The notes under the pieces: model-generated
Seen by the model: only the letters and a program-made list of their open reading frames with translations
What the model was told of the DNA's origin: nothing
The model's database searches: none
Origin: Candidatus Wolfebacteria bacterium
GTDB lineage: Bacteria > Patescibacteriota > Minisyncoccia > UBA6257 > UBA9933
Reading direction: 5' to 3'
Length of the DNA: 36,722 bases
Assembly: GCA_016214005.1 (NCBI GenBank)
Contig: JACRPK010000013.1
Coordinates: 1 to 36,722, forward strand
Translations under genes and position numbers: made by a program
Shown here: positions 1 through 6,581 of the stretch, piece by piece
How positions within the stretch are numbered: position 1 is the first letter of the stretch
How the letters are laid out: each line of letters begins with the position of its first letter

Positions 1-89
1 ATCTCTCTATATGAATATCTTTTATCGAGCAAAATGGCTATCTCTAACCTTTCCGCTTTCGCGATATGGCTGTATTTTTTATTGTTCAT
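1..89 (-). CDS. IS30-family transposase, N-terminal fragment (runs off left edge)
   Basis: The minus strand from the ATG at 89-87 reads 29 codons off the window edge. The peptide starts MNNKKYSHIAKAERLEIAIL and continues LLDKRYSYRE. This is the N-terminal helix-turn-helix typical of IS30-family (DDE) transposases, usually YSHLTxEERLEIxxLLxxGxSxxxIA. The enzyme cuts and joins DNA at the element's inverted repeats. A -10-like TAAAAT (minus strand, 103-98) lies 8 nt before the ATG inside the small palindrome CGATAT-TTT-ATATCG (94-108), which could serve self-repression. The matching C-terminal part of such a gene lies at the other end of the window on the same strand. Family assignment rests on 29 residues but the match is characteristic. 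Confidence 0.75.
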   Translation of the reverse strand, partial: MNNKKYSHIAKAERLEIAILLDKRYSYRE

Positions 90-121
90 ATGACGATATT
101 TTATATCGCCAAGTGTTCGGC

Positions 122-134
122 TTCAAAGTTCAAT
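122..134. repeat. Probable IS30 terminal inverted repeat, left copy
   Basis: The 13-mer at 122-134 read on the minus strand (ATTGAACTTTGAA) matches the plus strand at 36587-36599 (ATTCAAGTTTGAA) at 11 of 13 positions. Each lies just outside, or at the very end of, the transposase fragments. This fits imperfect terminal inverted repeats of one IS type. The exact IS boundary and target duplication cannot be fixed from one end. Confidence 0.45.
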
Positions 135-157
135 TTCGGTTTTTCCAAGAGAAGATA

Positions 158-238
158 TTAGAAAAAACTTAAAGAAGCGATTGTCATTAAGGCAATCAGT
201 ATTATAAGTATTTTTGCGACTAATTTTTTTATTTTCAT
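158..238 (-). CDS. Short membrane peptide ORF overlapping tpiA stop
   Basis: This minus-strand ORF of 26 codons begins at an ATG (238-236) that overlaps the tpiA TGA stop as ATGA, the usual form of translational coupling. The peptide has a Lys-rich start (MKIKKLVAK) followed by about 16 hydrophobic residues and ends SLSFF, so it looks like a lone membrane segment or signal peptide. The IS30 end begins just downstream. It may be a real small membrane protein or the stub of a longer gene (for example a small translocase-type subunit) lost at the IS insertion. I do not recognise it. Confidence 0.3.
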   Translation of the reverse strand: MKIKKLVAKILIILIALMTIASLSFF

Positions 239-1029
239 AATTTAATTATATTTTTAATTTCTTTTGGTTGCAAACTGGCGCTACCGATTAAAAATCCGTC
301 TATTTCATTGCATTGCATGCATTGCAAAAAATTTTTAATGTTTTTTGAATCAACGGAACCGCCATATAATACGCGAGGATTTAGAATATAAAATATAGAA
401 TTTAGGGTTTTCTTTATGAGTTTTATTATTTCAATGGCATCTTTGGGGGAATCTGAATTGCCAGTGCCGATTGCCCAGATTGGCTCGTAGGCGATAATGA
501 GACGAGAATTTAGAATATAGGATAAACCCTTGCGGGAAGTTGTCTTTGACAACAGAGAATTTAGGGGTAAATTTTTTAAATCTTTTTGCAATTGCGATTT
601 TATAAAGTTTTCAACGGCTTTTTTGCCTTGTTTGCGAGTTTTTAAATTTTCGCCAACGCATAAAATTATTTTTAATCCAGTTTTAAGCGCCGCCAGAATT
701 TTTTTATTTATCATTTCGTCAGTTTCATTTAAATTTTGCCGGCGTTCGGAATGCCCGATAATCACATATTCAGCCCCTAAATTTTTAAGCATTTTCGGCG
801 AAATTTCTCCGGTAAAAGCGCCTGAATTTTCCCAAAAAACATCTTGGCTTCCCAATTTTAAATTTTTAGTTTTTAAGTCTTTCAGCTCATATAGATAAAT
901 AAACGGCGGACAGACAATAATTTCTTTTTTAGAAGATGAATACAAAAGTAAATAAGAGTTAAAAAGTTTTTTAGCTTCGCCAAGCGATTGCGGATTCATT
1001 TTCCAATTAAAAGCGATGATTTTTTTCAT
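235..1029 (-). CDS. tpiA: Triosephosphate isomerase
   Basis: The enzyme interconverts glyceraldehyde-3-phosphate and dihydroxyacetone phosphate in cytosolic glycolysis. The 264-residue product has the substrate-binding N8 and K10 in FNWKMNP, the catalytic H93 in GHSERR, the catalytic E182 in AYEPIWAIGTG, and the phosphate-binding VLYGGSV loop. It is slightly longer than the usual 245-255 residues. The excess is around residues 157-176, where DNA carrying a 6-bp-stem hairpin (539-553) and a YILNSR-coding repeat is inserted just before the Glu loop. The start ATG lies only 22 bp from the lepA start, with overlapping divergent -10 boxes between. The TGA stop overlaps a possible downstream micro-ORF. 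Confidence 0.96.
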   Translation of the reverse strand: MKKIIAFNWKMNPQSLGEAKKLFNSYLLLYSSSKKEIIVCPPFIYLYELKDLKTKNLKLGSQDVFWENSGAFTGEISPKMLKNLGAEYVIIGHSERRQNLNETDEMINKKILAALKTGLKIILCVGENLKTRKQGKKAVENFIKSQLQKDLKNLPLNSLLSKTTSRKGLSYILNSRLIIAYEPIWAIGTGNSDSPKDAIEIIKLIKKTLNSIFYILNPRVLYGGSVDSKNIKNFLQCMQCNEIDGFLIGSASLQPKEIKNIIKL

Positions 1030-1051
1030 AATTTATATTATTATAGCAATT
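1030..1051. promoter_or_regulatory. Divergent tpiA/lepA promoter spacer, 22 bp
   Basis: Only 22 bp separate the two start codons. On the plus strand TATTAT (1039-1044) stands 7 nt before the lepA ATG. On the minus strand TATAAT (1045-1040) stands 10 nt before the tpiA ATG. The two hexamers overlap, so the -35 regions must lie inside the opposite genes and the mRNAs have almost no 5' leader. This is inferred from sequence only. Confidence 0.6.
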
Positions 1052-2980
1052 ATGTTAAATGGCAACAATATCAGAAATTTTGTAATCATCAGCCACATCG
1101 ATCATGGCAAATCCACTTTGGCGGACAGGTTTTTGGAAATCACAAAAACAATCGAGTCGCGGCAAATGCAGCCGCAGTTTTTGGATTCTTTGGAATCGGA
1201 AAGAGAAAGGGGGATTACCATAAAAATGGCTCCTGTTCGCATGTCCTATATTCTAAATTCTAAATCTTATATTCTAAACATGATTGACACGCCCGGTCAT
1301 AGCGATTTTTCTTATGAGGTTTCTCGGGCTTTGGCAGCTGTTGAAGGCGCGATTTTATTGGTTGATATTACCCAGGGGATTCAGGCGCAAACTTTGGCGA
1401 AATTTTATGCGGCTAGAAAATCCGGATTAAAAATTATCGGCGCGGTTAATAAAGTCGATTTAATAAGCAATGAAGAACAATTAGCCAAAAGAATAAAAGA
1501 GCTTTCCGATTTAATCGGCTGTGAGCCGCAGGAAATCCATAGAATTTCCGGTAAAACAGGACAAGGAGTAGAGGAACTTTTAGAAGCAATTATAAATAAA
1601 ATTCCAACACCAAACGAAGATATATTTTCTTTTTCTCTGAAACCTGCGCAGGCGAGCGGGCATGGTTTTTTGCGCGAAGCGCAAAAAGAGCGAGCCGAGG
1701 AACAAGCGAGCTCGCCACGCTGGGGCGAGCGAAGCGGGTTGAAGGAAAAAGAAAATATATCAAGAGCCCTTATATTTGATTCATTTTACGACGACCACAA
1801 AGGCATTATTGCTTCGGTTCGCGTTTTTGGCGGCGAGTTTAACAGCGCCGAAGACGCGCGCTTAATCGCGGCTGGTGAAAAATTTAAAATAAAAGAGATA
1901 GGCCATTTTTCTCCGAAATTAAAGCCGGTTCAAAAATTATCAACCGGCGAAATCGGTTATATTGCCACAGGATTAAAAGATCCGGAAAAAATTAAAATCG
2001 GAGACACCATTATTAATTTTAAATTTCCAATTTCCAATTTCCAAAATTTAGCGCTTGCGGGCTACGATGAGCCGAAGCCTGTGGTGTTTGTTTCTTTTTA
2101 TTCGGAAGAAAGCAATCAATATGACGATTTAAAAAAAGCCTTCGGAAGATTAAAGCTTAATGATTCGGCCTTAAAATTTGAAGCTGATTTTAACGAAGTT
2201 TTAGGAAGGGGATTTAAAGTTGGATTTCTGGGAAAACTTCATTTTGAAATCACGGCTGAACGCTTGGAAAAAGAATTTAATATAAAAACAATCAATAGTT
2301 TTCCTTCGGTGGCGTATAAAATTAACGAAAAAGGAAAAGATAAAATTATCGAAACTCCGTCAGATTTACAAGATGACATAAAAGATATTTGGGAGCCGAT
2401 GATAAAATTAGAAATTATCGCGCCTAATCAATATCTTGGCGTTATTTTGCAGCTTAAAGAAACTTTCAGGATGGAAAATATTGAGACAAACAGCCTTGGT
2501 TCCGAAGGAAGAATTTTAATAACCGCAAAAATGCCGTTGGCTGAACTTGTTTCTGATTTTGACGATCGTTTGAAATCTGTTTCTGAAGGATTTGCTTCGT
2601 TTAATTATGAGCTTTCTGATTATCAAAAAGCGGAATTGGAAAAAATGCAGATTTTGGTGGCCAATTCTCCTGTTGCCGGGCTTGTGCGCGTTGTGCCGAG
2701 AAAAAAAATTGAACACGAATCAAGGAAAATGGTTGAAAAATTAAAAGATATTTTGCCGCGCCAGCAATTTGTTCAGGCGATTCAAGCGATGGCAGGCGGC
2801 AGGATTGTGGCGCGGGAAACTATTCCGGCGATGAAAAAAGATGTGACTGGTTATTTATATGGCGGGGACAGGACGCGCAAAATGAAACTTTGGAAAAAAC
2901 AGAAAGAAGGCAAGAAAAAATTGCTTGCGATGGCAAGCGTGCGCATCCCGGCCGAAGTTTTTAAAAAAATAATCCAATAG
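1052..2980 (+). CDS. lepA: Elongation factor 4 (LepA) GTPase
   Basis: LepA/EF4 is a ribosome-binding translational GTPase that back-translocates stalled ribosomes or aids subunit assembly. G motifs are visible: HIDHGKST (P-loop), the RERGITIK switch, DTPGH and NKVD. The C-terminal LepA-specific part is present (GGDRTRKMKLWKKQKEGKKK). I chose the ATG at 1052 (642 residues, MLNGNNIRNFVIISHIDHGK) rather than one at 1016, which would overlap tpiA and add a non-family hydrophobic lead. Two oddities are in-frame insertions: YILNSKSYILN before the DTPGH motif, and about 40 extra residues between the GTPase domain and domain II (about 1621-1765), rich in palindromes. The reading frame is otherwise intact. 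Confidence 0.95.
   Translation: MLNGNNIRNFVIISHIDHGKSTLADRFLEITKTIESRQMQPQFLDSLESERERGITIKMAPVRMSYILNSKSYILNMIDTPGHSDFSYEVSRALAAVEGAILLVDITQGIQAQTLAKFYAARKSGLKIIGAVNKVDLISNEEQLAKRIKELSDLIGCEPQEIHRISGKTGQGVEELLEAIINKIPTPNEDIFSFSLKPAQASGHGFLREAQKERAEEQASSPRWGERSGLKEKENISRALIFDSFYDDHKGIIASVRVFGGEFNSAEDARLIAAGEKFKIKEIGHFSPKLKPVQKLSTGEIGYIATGLKDPEKIKIGDTIINFKFPISNFQNLALAGYDEPKPVVFVSFYSEESNQYDDLKKAFGRLKLNDSALKFEADFNEVLGRGFKVGFLGKLHFEITAERLEKEFNIKTINSFPSVAYKINEKGKDKIIETPSDLQDDIKDIWEPMIKLEIIAPNQYLGVILQLKETFRMENIETNSLGSEGRILITAKMPLAELVSDFDDRLKSVSEGFASFNYELSDYQKAELEKMQILVANSPVAGLVRVVPRKKIEHESRKMVEKLKDILPRQQFVQAIQAMAGGRIVARETIPAMKKDVTGYLYGGDRTRKMKLWKKQKEGKKKLLAMASVRIPAEVFKKIIQ
1643..1740 (+). repeat. 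Palindrome-rich in-frame insertion in lepA
   Basis: This segment is GC-rich compared with the rest of lepA. It holds the perfect palindrome CCTGCGCAGG (1643-1652) and a perfect 9-bp hairpin at 1667-1687 (TTTTTGCGC-GAA-GCGCAAAAA), followed by GCGAGC-type repeats. It encodes about 40 residues with no counterpart in typical LepA proteins, at a linker between two domains where extra sequence would be tolerated. Confidence 0.6.
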
Positions 2981-2982
2981 CG

Positions 2983-2988
2983 TATAAT
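2983..2988 (+). promoter_or_regulatory. -10 box for tRNA-Gly
   Basis: A perfect TATAAT starts 3 bp after the lepA stop codon and 10 nt before the tRNA 5' end. This fits a dedicated tRNA promoter whose upstream part lies in the 3' end of lepA. No good -35 was seen. Confidence 0.6.
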
Positions 2989-2997
2989 GAGAATATC

Positions 2998-3068
2998 GCG
3001 GGATTAGTATAGTGGCAGTACGCGACCTTCCCAAGGTTGAGGCGCCAGTTCGATTCTGGTATCCCGCT
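2998..3068 (+). tRNA. tRNA-Gly (anticodon CCC)
   Basis: A full cloverleaf can be folded. The acceptor pairs GCGGGAT (2998-3004) with ATCCCGC (3061-3067). The anticodon stem CGACC/GGTTG holds the loop TTCCCAA, giving anticodon CCC for GGG glycine codons. The T-arm is CCAG-TTCGATT-CTGG. The discriminator is T and CCA is not encoded. Confidence 0.95.
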
Positions 3069-3110
3069 TAGAATTTATAAAAAGGTCGGCAAATTTAAAA
3101 AATAAATATT

Positions 3111-3317
3111 ATGACAAACAATAATTATGATTTGGTGAAAATGCTTTTTGCTGTTTTAGATGACGCCTATAGAATTGACAAGTATTATTTAAAAGACGCT
3201 GAAATTTGTCCGCATTGCAAAGAAATTTTTGAAAAAATGAAAAAAGACATAGAGAGCCATTCTCAAATGCTCCAATTGGAAATTTCCAGGCACGTTAAAG
3301 AAAATAATTTTAATTAG
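3111..3317 (+). CDS. Small conserved-type helical protein with a CPHC motif
   Basis: This 68-residue cytosolic protein looks helical throughout. It has one CxxC pair (EICPHCKEIF) near residues 32-35 and a His/Glu-bearing second helix (HSQMLQLEISRHVKE). Short proteins of this kind occur in CPR genomes as hypotheticals, and I cannot assign a function. A metal-binding or redox role is possible but not shown. It lies between tRNA-Gly and a strong terminator, so it may be read from the tRNA promoter. Confidence 0.7.
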   Translation: MTNNNYDLVKMLFAVLDDAYRIDKYYLKDAEICPHCKEIFEKMKKDIESHSQMLQLEISRHVKENNFN

Positions 3318-3349
3318 GATTTGACTTTATTGACTCCTTTTCGTTTTAA

Positions 3350-3373
3350 GGCGGGGCATGAGCCCCGCTTTTA
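3350..3373 (+). terminator. Rho-independent terminator
   Basis: The hairpin GCGGGGC-ATGA-GCCCCGC (3351-3368) is followed by TTTTATTTTTTG. It ends the lepA/tRNA-Gly/small protein unit and isolates pgk. Confidence 0.9.
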
Positions 3374-3390
3374 TTTTTTGTATTTTTTAT

Positions 3391-3396
3391 TATGAT
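3391..3396 (+). promoter_or_regulatory. -10 box 6 nt before pgk start
   Basis: TATGAT is followed by 6 nt and then the pgk ATG. The gene begins just after a terminator, so it needs its own promoter. The spacing suggests a leaderless transcript. Confidence 0.45.
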
Positions 3397-3402
3397 TAAA
3401 TA

Positions 3403-4572
3403 ATGAAATTTTTAAGAAATTTACCAAAAGAAAAAATTTTCGGAAAAACTTGCCTTTTGCGGGTGGATTTAAATATAGCTGAAAAAGAAGCAAAAAATTC
3501 CCCGCGAATTTTGGGAATTTTGCCGACAATTAAATTTTTAATTAAAAATGGAGCGAAGGTTATTCTTTTGGGCCATCGCGGCCGGCCGAACGGATTTGAT
3601 AAAAAACAAAGTTTGAAGCCATTCGTTAAAATTTTATCTAATTTATTAAATAAAAAAATTTATTTTATTGATTTTGATAAAAATTTAAATTTTACCAATG
3701 GCAAAGACAAAGATAGAAAAAAAAATGTTGCTACCGCAAGTAGTAGCATTTTTTTGTTAGAAAATTTGCGGTTTTTAAGGGGCGAATTGAAAAATGATTT
3801 AAAATTGGCAAAACAATTATCATCGTTCGGGGATTTTTATGTAAATGACGCTTTTTCCGGAAGTCATCGGGCAAATGTTTCTGTTTCGGCAATCACGAAA
3901 TTTTTGCCGAGCTATGCGGGATTTTTAATGGAAAAAGAAATAAAAAATCTTTCAATAATTATGAAAAACCCCAAAAAACCGCTTACTATTATTTTGGGCG
4001 GAGCGAAAATCTCTAGTAAATTGGGATTGATAAATAATTTTATGAGCAAGGCAGATTATTTTTTAATTGGCGGCGGTATTGCCAATACTTTTTTCGCGGC
4101 TCAAAATTTGCCGATAGGAGATTCTATAAATGAAAAATCAATGGAAAAAGAAGCAGGGAAGCTGTTTAAAAATAACCTGCCTATCGGGCAGGCAGGTCTG
4201 TCTGCCGGCAGGGCAGGAAATATAATTTTGCCGATAGATGTCGTTATCTCAAAAAGAAAAATTTTAGATATCGGGCAAAATACGATAAATTTATATTCGC
4301 AAATAATTAAAAAATCCAAAACTATAATTTGGAACGGACCGATGGGATATTTTGAAGATAAAAAATTCGCTAAAGGTTCGCAAGGAATTGCGCGGGCGAT
4401 TTTAAAAAGCAGAGCGTTTGCAGTTGTCGGCGGCGGAGAAACAGCTTCTTTATTCAAATTACAAACTGCTGATTATAAACTGCGGACTAATATATTTATT
4501 TCCACTGGTGGTGGCGCTATGTTAGAATATTTGGCAGGGAAAAAACTGCCCGGTATTGAAGTCTTACAATAA
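3403..4572 (+). CDS. pgk: Phosphoglycerate kinase
   Basis: The enzyme makes ATP from 1,3-bisphosphoglycerate and ADP in glycolysis. Family motifs are in order: LLRVDLN, LLGHRGRPNG, NDAFSGSHRANVSV, LGGAKISSKLGLI, IIWNGPMGYFE, and the nucleotide-loop motif FISTGGGAMLEYLAGKKLPG. The 389 residues match the usual length. Residues about 258-272 (NLPIGQAGLSAGRAG) are coded by a 42-bp palindromic repeat inserted in frame at 4176-4217, so the gene stays open. A weak RBS-less start is preceded by a -10-like box at 6 nt. Confidence 0.97.
   Translation: MKFLRNLPKEKIFGKTCLLRVDLNIAEKEAKNSPRILGILPTIKFLIKNGAKVILLGHRGRPNGFDKKQSLKPFVKILSNLLNKKIYFIDFDKNLNFTNGKDKDRKKNVATASSSIFLLENLRFLRGELKNDLKLAKQLSSFGDFYVNDAFSGSHRANVSVSAITKFLPSYAGFLMEKEIKNLSIIMKNPKKPLTIILGGAKISSKLGLINNFMSKADYFLIGGGIANTFFAAQNLPIGDSINEKSMEKEAGKLFKNNLPIGQAGLSAGRAGNIILPIDVVISKRKILDIGQNTINLYSQIIKKSKTIIWNGPMGYFEDKKFAKGSQGIARAILKSRAFAVVGGGETASLFKLQTADYKLRTNIFISTGGGAMLEYLAGKKLPGIEVLQ
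4176..4217 (+). repeat. Palindromic repeat inserted in pgk (PAGR-type)
   Basis: The stretch begins CCTGCCTATCGGGCAGGCAG and ends with a second palindrome centred on CTGCCGGCAG (4202-4211). Close relatives lie in rnhB (31757-31777) and upstream of gpmI (33713-33732). The peptide it encodes is absent from ordinary Pgk proteins. Confidence 0.7.
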
Positions 4573-4579
4573 AAAAGAG

Positions 4580-5422
4580 ATGAAAAAAATTTTAGTTTTA
4601 TATCATAAAAATTGTCCGGATGGGTTCGGCGGAGCTTATGCGGCTTGGAAAAAATTCGGCAACAAAGCCGATTATATCGGCATTGAGCGCTATATGCCGT
4701 TGGAAAATTTAATTGGCAGAAAGGAAATTTATATGATTGATTTTTGCTATTCTCTTAATGAAACAAAAAAGATTATTGAAAACGGGAAAAATATTACGAT
4801 TATTGATCATCATGTTTCTGCTGAAAAAGCCGTAAAAATTTGCCCAAAACATTCTTATAGCGTTAACCATTCTGGCGCAGTTTTAGCCTGGAAATATTTT
4901 TATCCGGACAAACCAATGCCGCGTCTTTTAAAACACATTGAAGATATTGATATTTGGAAATTCAGAACGCCCCATACTAAAGAAATTTCTCCGGTTTTGG
5001 AACTTATTGAATTTGATTTTAAAAAATGGGATAAATTTGCCAAGGAGCTGGAAAATCCGGCAAAAAGAAAAAAACATATTGAATCCGGAAAAACGATTTT
5101 AAAATACAGGGAGATGCTTATTAAAAGAATAGTTAAAAATATTGAAGAAGTCAGATTTGAAAAACATAAAGCGTTTGCCATAAATTCGCCGATATTTCAA
5201 TCTGAAATAGGAAATTTCATCATTAAAAATAAAAAAGCGATTGGGATAATTTGGTCTCGTAAAAAGGGGAAAATTAATGTTTCGCTTCGCGCTGATAAAA
5301 AAATAAATGTCGCGAAAATCGCAGAAAAATATGGCGGCGGCGGCCATAAAGCTGCGGCCGGGCTTGCCTTTAAAACAAAAATTAAATTTCTATGGAAGGA
5401 AATAACGGAAAGAAAAAAATAA
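4580..5422 (+). CDS. DHH-family phosphoesterase (NrnB/oligoribonuclease-like)
   Basis: This is probably a manganese-dependent nano-RNase or cyclic (di)nucleotide phosphodiesterase. DHH-family motifs are seen: YHKNCPDGFGGAYAA (motif I), MIDF with D54 (motif II), the signature DHH at 76-78 (IIDHHVSA), and the DHHA1 glycine loop GGGGHKAAAG near the C-terminus. I chose the ATG at 4580 (280 residues), 7 nt after the pgk stop. An in-frame ATG at 4556 overlaps pgk and gives a poor N-terminus. It resembles the shorter NrnB/COG2404 type more than RecJ, since no OB fold follows. The substrate is not predictable. Confidence 0.8.
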   Translation: MKKILVLYHKNCPDGFGGAYAAWKKFGNKADYIGIERYMPLENLIGRKEIYMIDFCYSLNETKKIIENGKNITIIDHHVSAEKAVKICPKHSYSVNHSGAVLAWKYFYPDKPMPRLLKHIEDIDIWKFRTPHTKEISPVLELIEFDFKKWDKFAKELENPAKRKKHIESGKTILKYREMLIKRIVKNIEEVRFEKHKAFAINSPIFQSEIGNFIIKNKKAIGIIWSRKKGKINVSLRADKKINVAKIAEKYGGGGHKAAAGLAFKTKIKFLWKEITERKK

Positions 5423-5426
5423 ATTT

Positions 5427-5846
5427 ATGAACAAAATAATAATTTATTGCGACGGCGGAAGCAGGGGGAATCCCGGGCCGGCGGCTATTGGAATTTATAT
5501 TGAAACTTTAAACAAAGAATATTCAAAATTTTTAGGCAAAGCCACAAACAATGAAGCTGAATATTCAGCGCCTATTTTTGCGCTTAAAAAATTAAAAAGC
5601 TTGATTGGCGGCGAAAAATCGGAAAAAGCGGAAATTGAAATAAAAATGGACAGTGAACTGGTTGTCAAACAATTAAACGCGGAATATAAGATCAAAGAAG
5701 AATCACTTGTCCCATTTTTTATTGAAATTTGGAATTTAAAGCAGGATTTTAAAAAAGTAATTTTTAGCCATATTCCGCGCGAACAAAATAAAAAAGCCGA
5801 TTGGCTTGTTAATAAAGAGTTTGATAGTCAAAAAGGGTTATTTTAA
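5427..5846 (+). CDS. rnhA: Ribonuclease HI family protein
   Basis: The enzyme cleaves RNA in RNA-DNA hybrids. The four acidic catalytic residues are visible: D9 (YCDGGSRGNPGPAA), E45 (TNNEAEYSA), D75 (MDSELVVKQL) and D125 (NKKADWLVN). The 139-residue protein lacks the basic handle of E. coli RNase HI, as in many short bacterial and archaeal forms. It follows the DHH gene by 4 nt and its stop overlaps the convergent comFC stop by 4 bp. The window also holds an RNase HII. Confidence 0.88.
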   Translation: MNKIIIYCDGGSRGNPGPAAIGIYIETLNKEYSKFLGKATNNEAEYSAPIFALKKLKSLIGGEKSEKAEIEIKMDSELVVKQLNAEYKIKEESLVPFFIEIWNLKQDFKKVIFSHIPREQNKKADWLVNKEFDSQKGLF

Positions 5847-6565
5847 GCCCTTGCCAAAACCAGGGCGATTATTTTTTTGGCGTTATTTTGTTTTAAAATT
5901 TTTGCGGCTTCGTTCATTGTGGCGCCAGTGGTAAAAACATCGTCAATCAAAATAATATTTTTACCGTTTACATTATATCCATCTTTAATTTTAAAACAAT
6001 TTTCCATATTTTTTATCCTTTGCTCGCTGTTTTTCAATTTTGCCTGGGGCTCGTTATTTTTAATTCTTTTTAAGGCGTCTAAAAATTCAAGATTTAATTT
6101 TTTAGAGACATATTCTCCCAGGAGATTTGCCTGATTGAATCCTCTTCGCCTTTCGCGATATTTGTGAAGGGGAATGGAAATAATAATAAATCTCGAAAAA
6201 TTAAAATTTAAAATATTTAGATAATTTAAAATTAAGTCTCCTAAAAATGGAGTTAAATTTTCAAAGCTTTGATATTTAAAATAATGGATCAGATTTTTAA
6301 AAATTTCATCGTCGTAATTTCCGGCAGCTGCCAATAAATATTGAGAATTCGGGTGGTTGCAGATTTTTTTATTGTGAGCCAAGCGAAGCCGGCAAGCCGG
6401 ACAAAATAAAGAAGAATTCAATTTTATTTTATCGCGGCAATCGGCGCATAAAAAAATTTCTTTATCATTATTTTTATCGGTGATTAATTTTTGACAATTT
6501 AAACAAATCGGCGGAAATAAAATGTCAAAAATAATATTTTTTACTTTTATTAAAAATAAAATCAT
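5843..6565 (-). CDS. comFC: ComFC-like phosphoribosyltransferase family protein
   Basis: ComF-type proteins take part in natural transformation after DNA uptake. The 240-residue product has an N-terminal four-Cys zinc ribbon (CLNCQ...LCADCRDK), a further CPAC pair, and then a phosphoribosyltransferase fold with RERRRGFNQANLL and the PRPP-loop motif IILIDDVFTTGATM. It diverges from pilM with only 16 bp between the start codons, so it may share control with the pilus operon. The tail overlaps the rnhA stop. Confidence 0.9.
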   Translation of the reverse strand: MILFLIKVKNIIFDILFPPICLNCQKLITDKNNDKEIFLCADCRDKIKLNSSLFCPACRLRLAHNKKICNHPNSQYLLAAAGNYDDEIFKNLIHYFKYQSFENLTPFLGDLILNYLNILNFNFSRFIIISIPLHKYRERRRGFNQANLLGEYVSKKLNLEFLDALKRIKNNEPQAKLKNSEQRIKNMENCFKIKDGYNVNGKNIILIDDVFTTGATMNEAAKILKQNNAKKIIALVLARA

Positions 6566-6581
6566 GGTATTATTTTAACAT
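6566..6581. promoter_or_regulatory. Divergent comFC/pilM promoter spacer, 16 bp
   Basis: On the plus strand TATTAT (6568-6573) lies 8 nt before the pilM ATG. On the minus strand TAAAAT (6577-6572) lies 6 nt before the comFC ATG. Both start codons fall where the +1 base should be, so both transcripts look leaderless and the two promoters physically overlap. Confidence 0.6.

Noticed and set aside
530-898. Plus-strand ORF inside tpiA
   Set aside because: It is the antisense shadow of tpiA with no independent support.
5833-5853. A terminator at the convergent rnhA/comFC ends (AAGGG...CCCTT)
   Set aside because: The stem is only five pairs with a bulge and no good T-run on either side.
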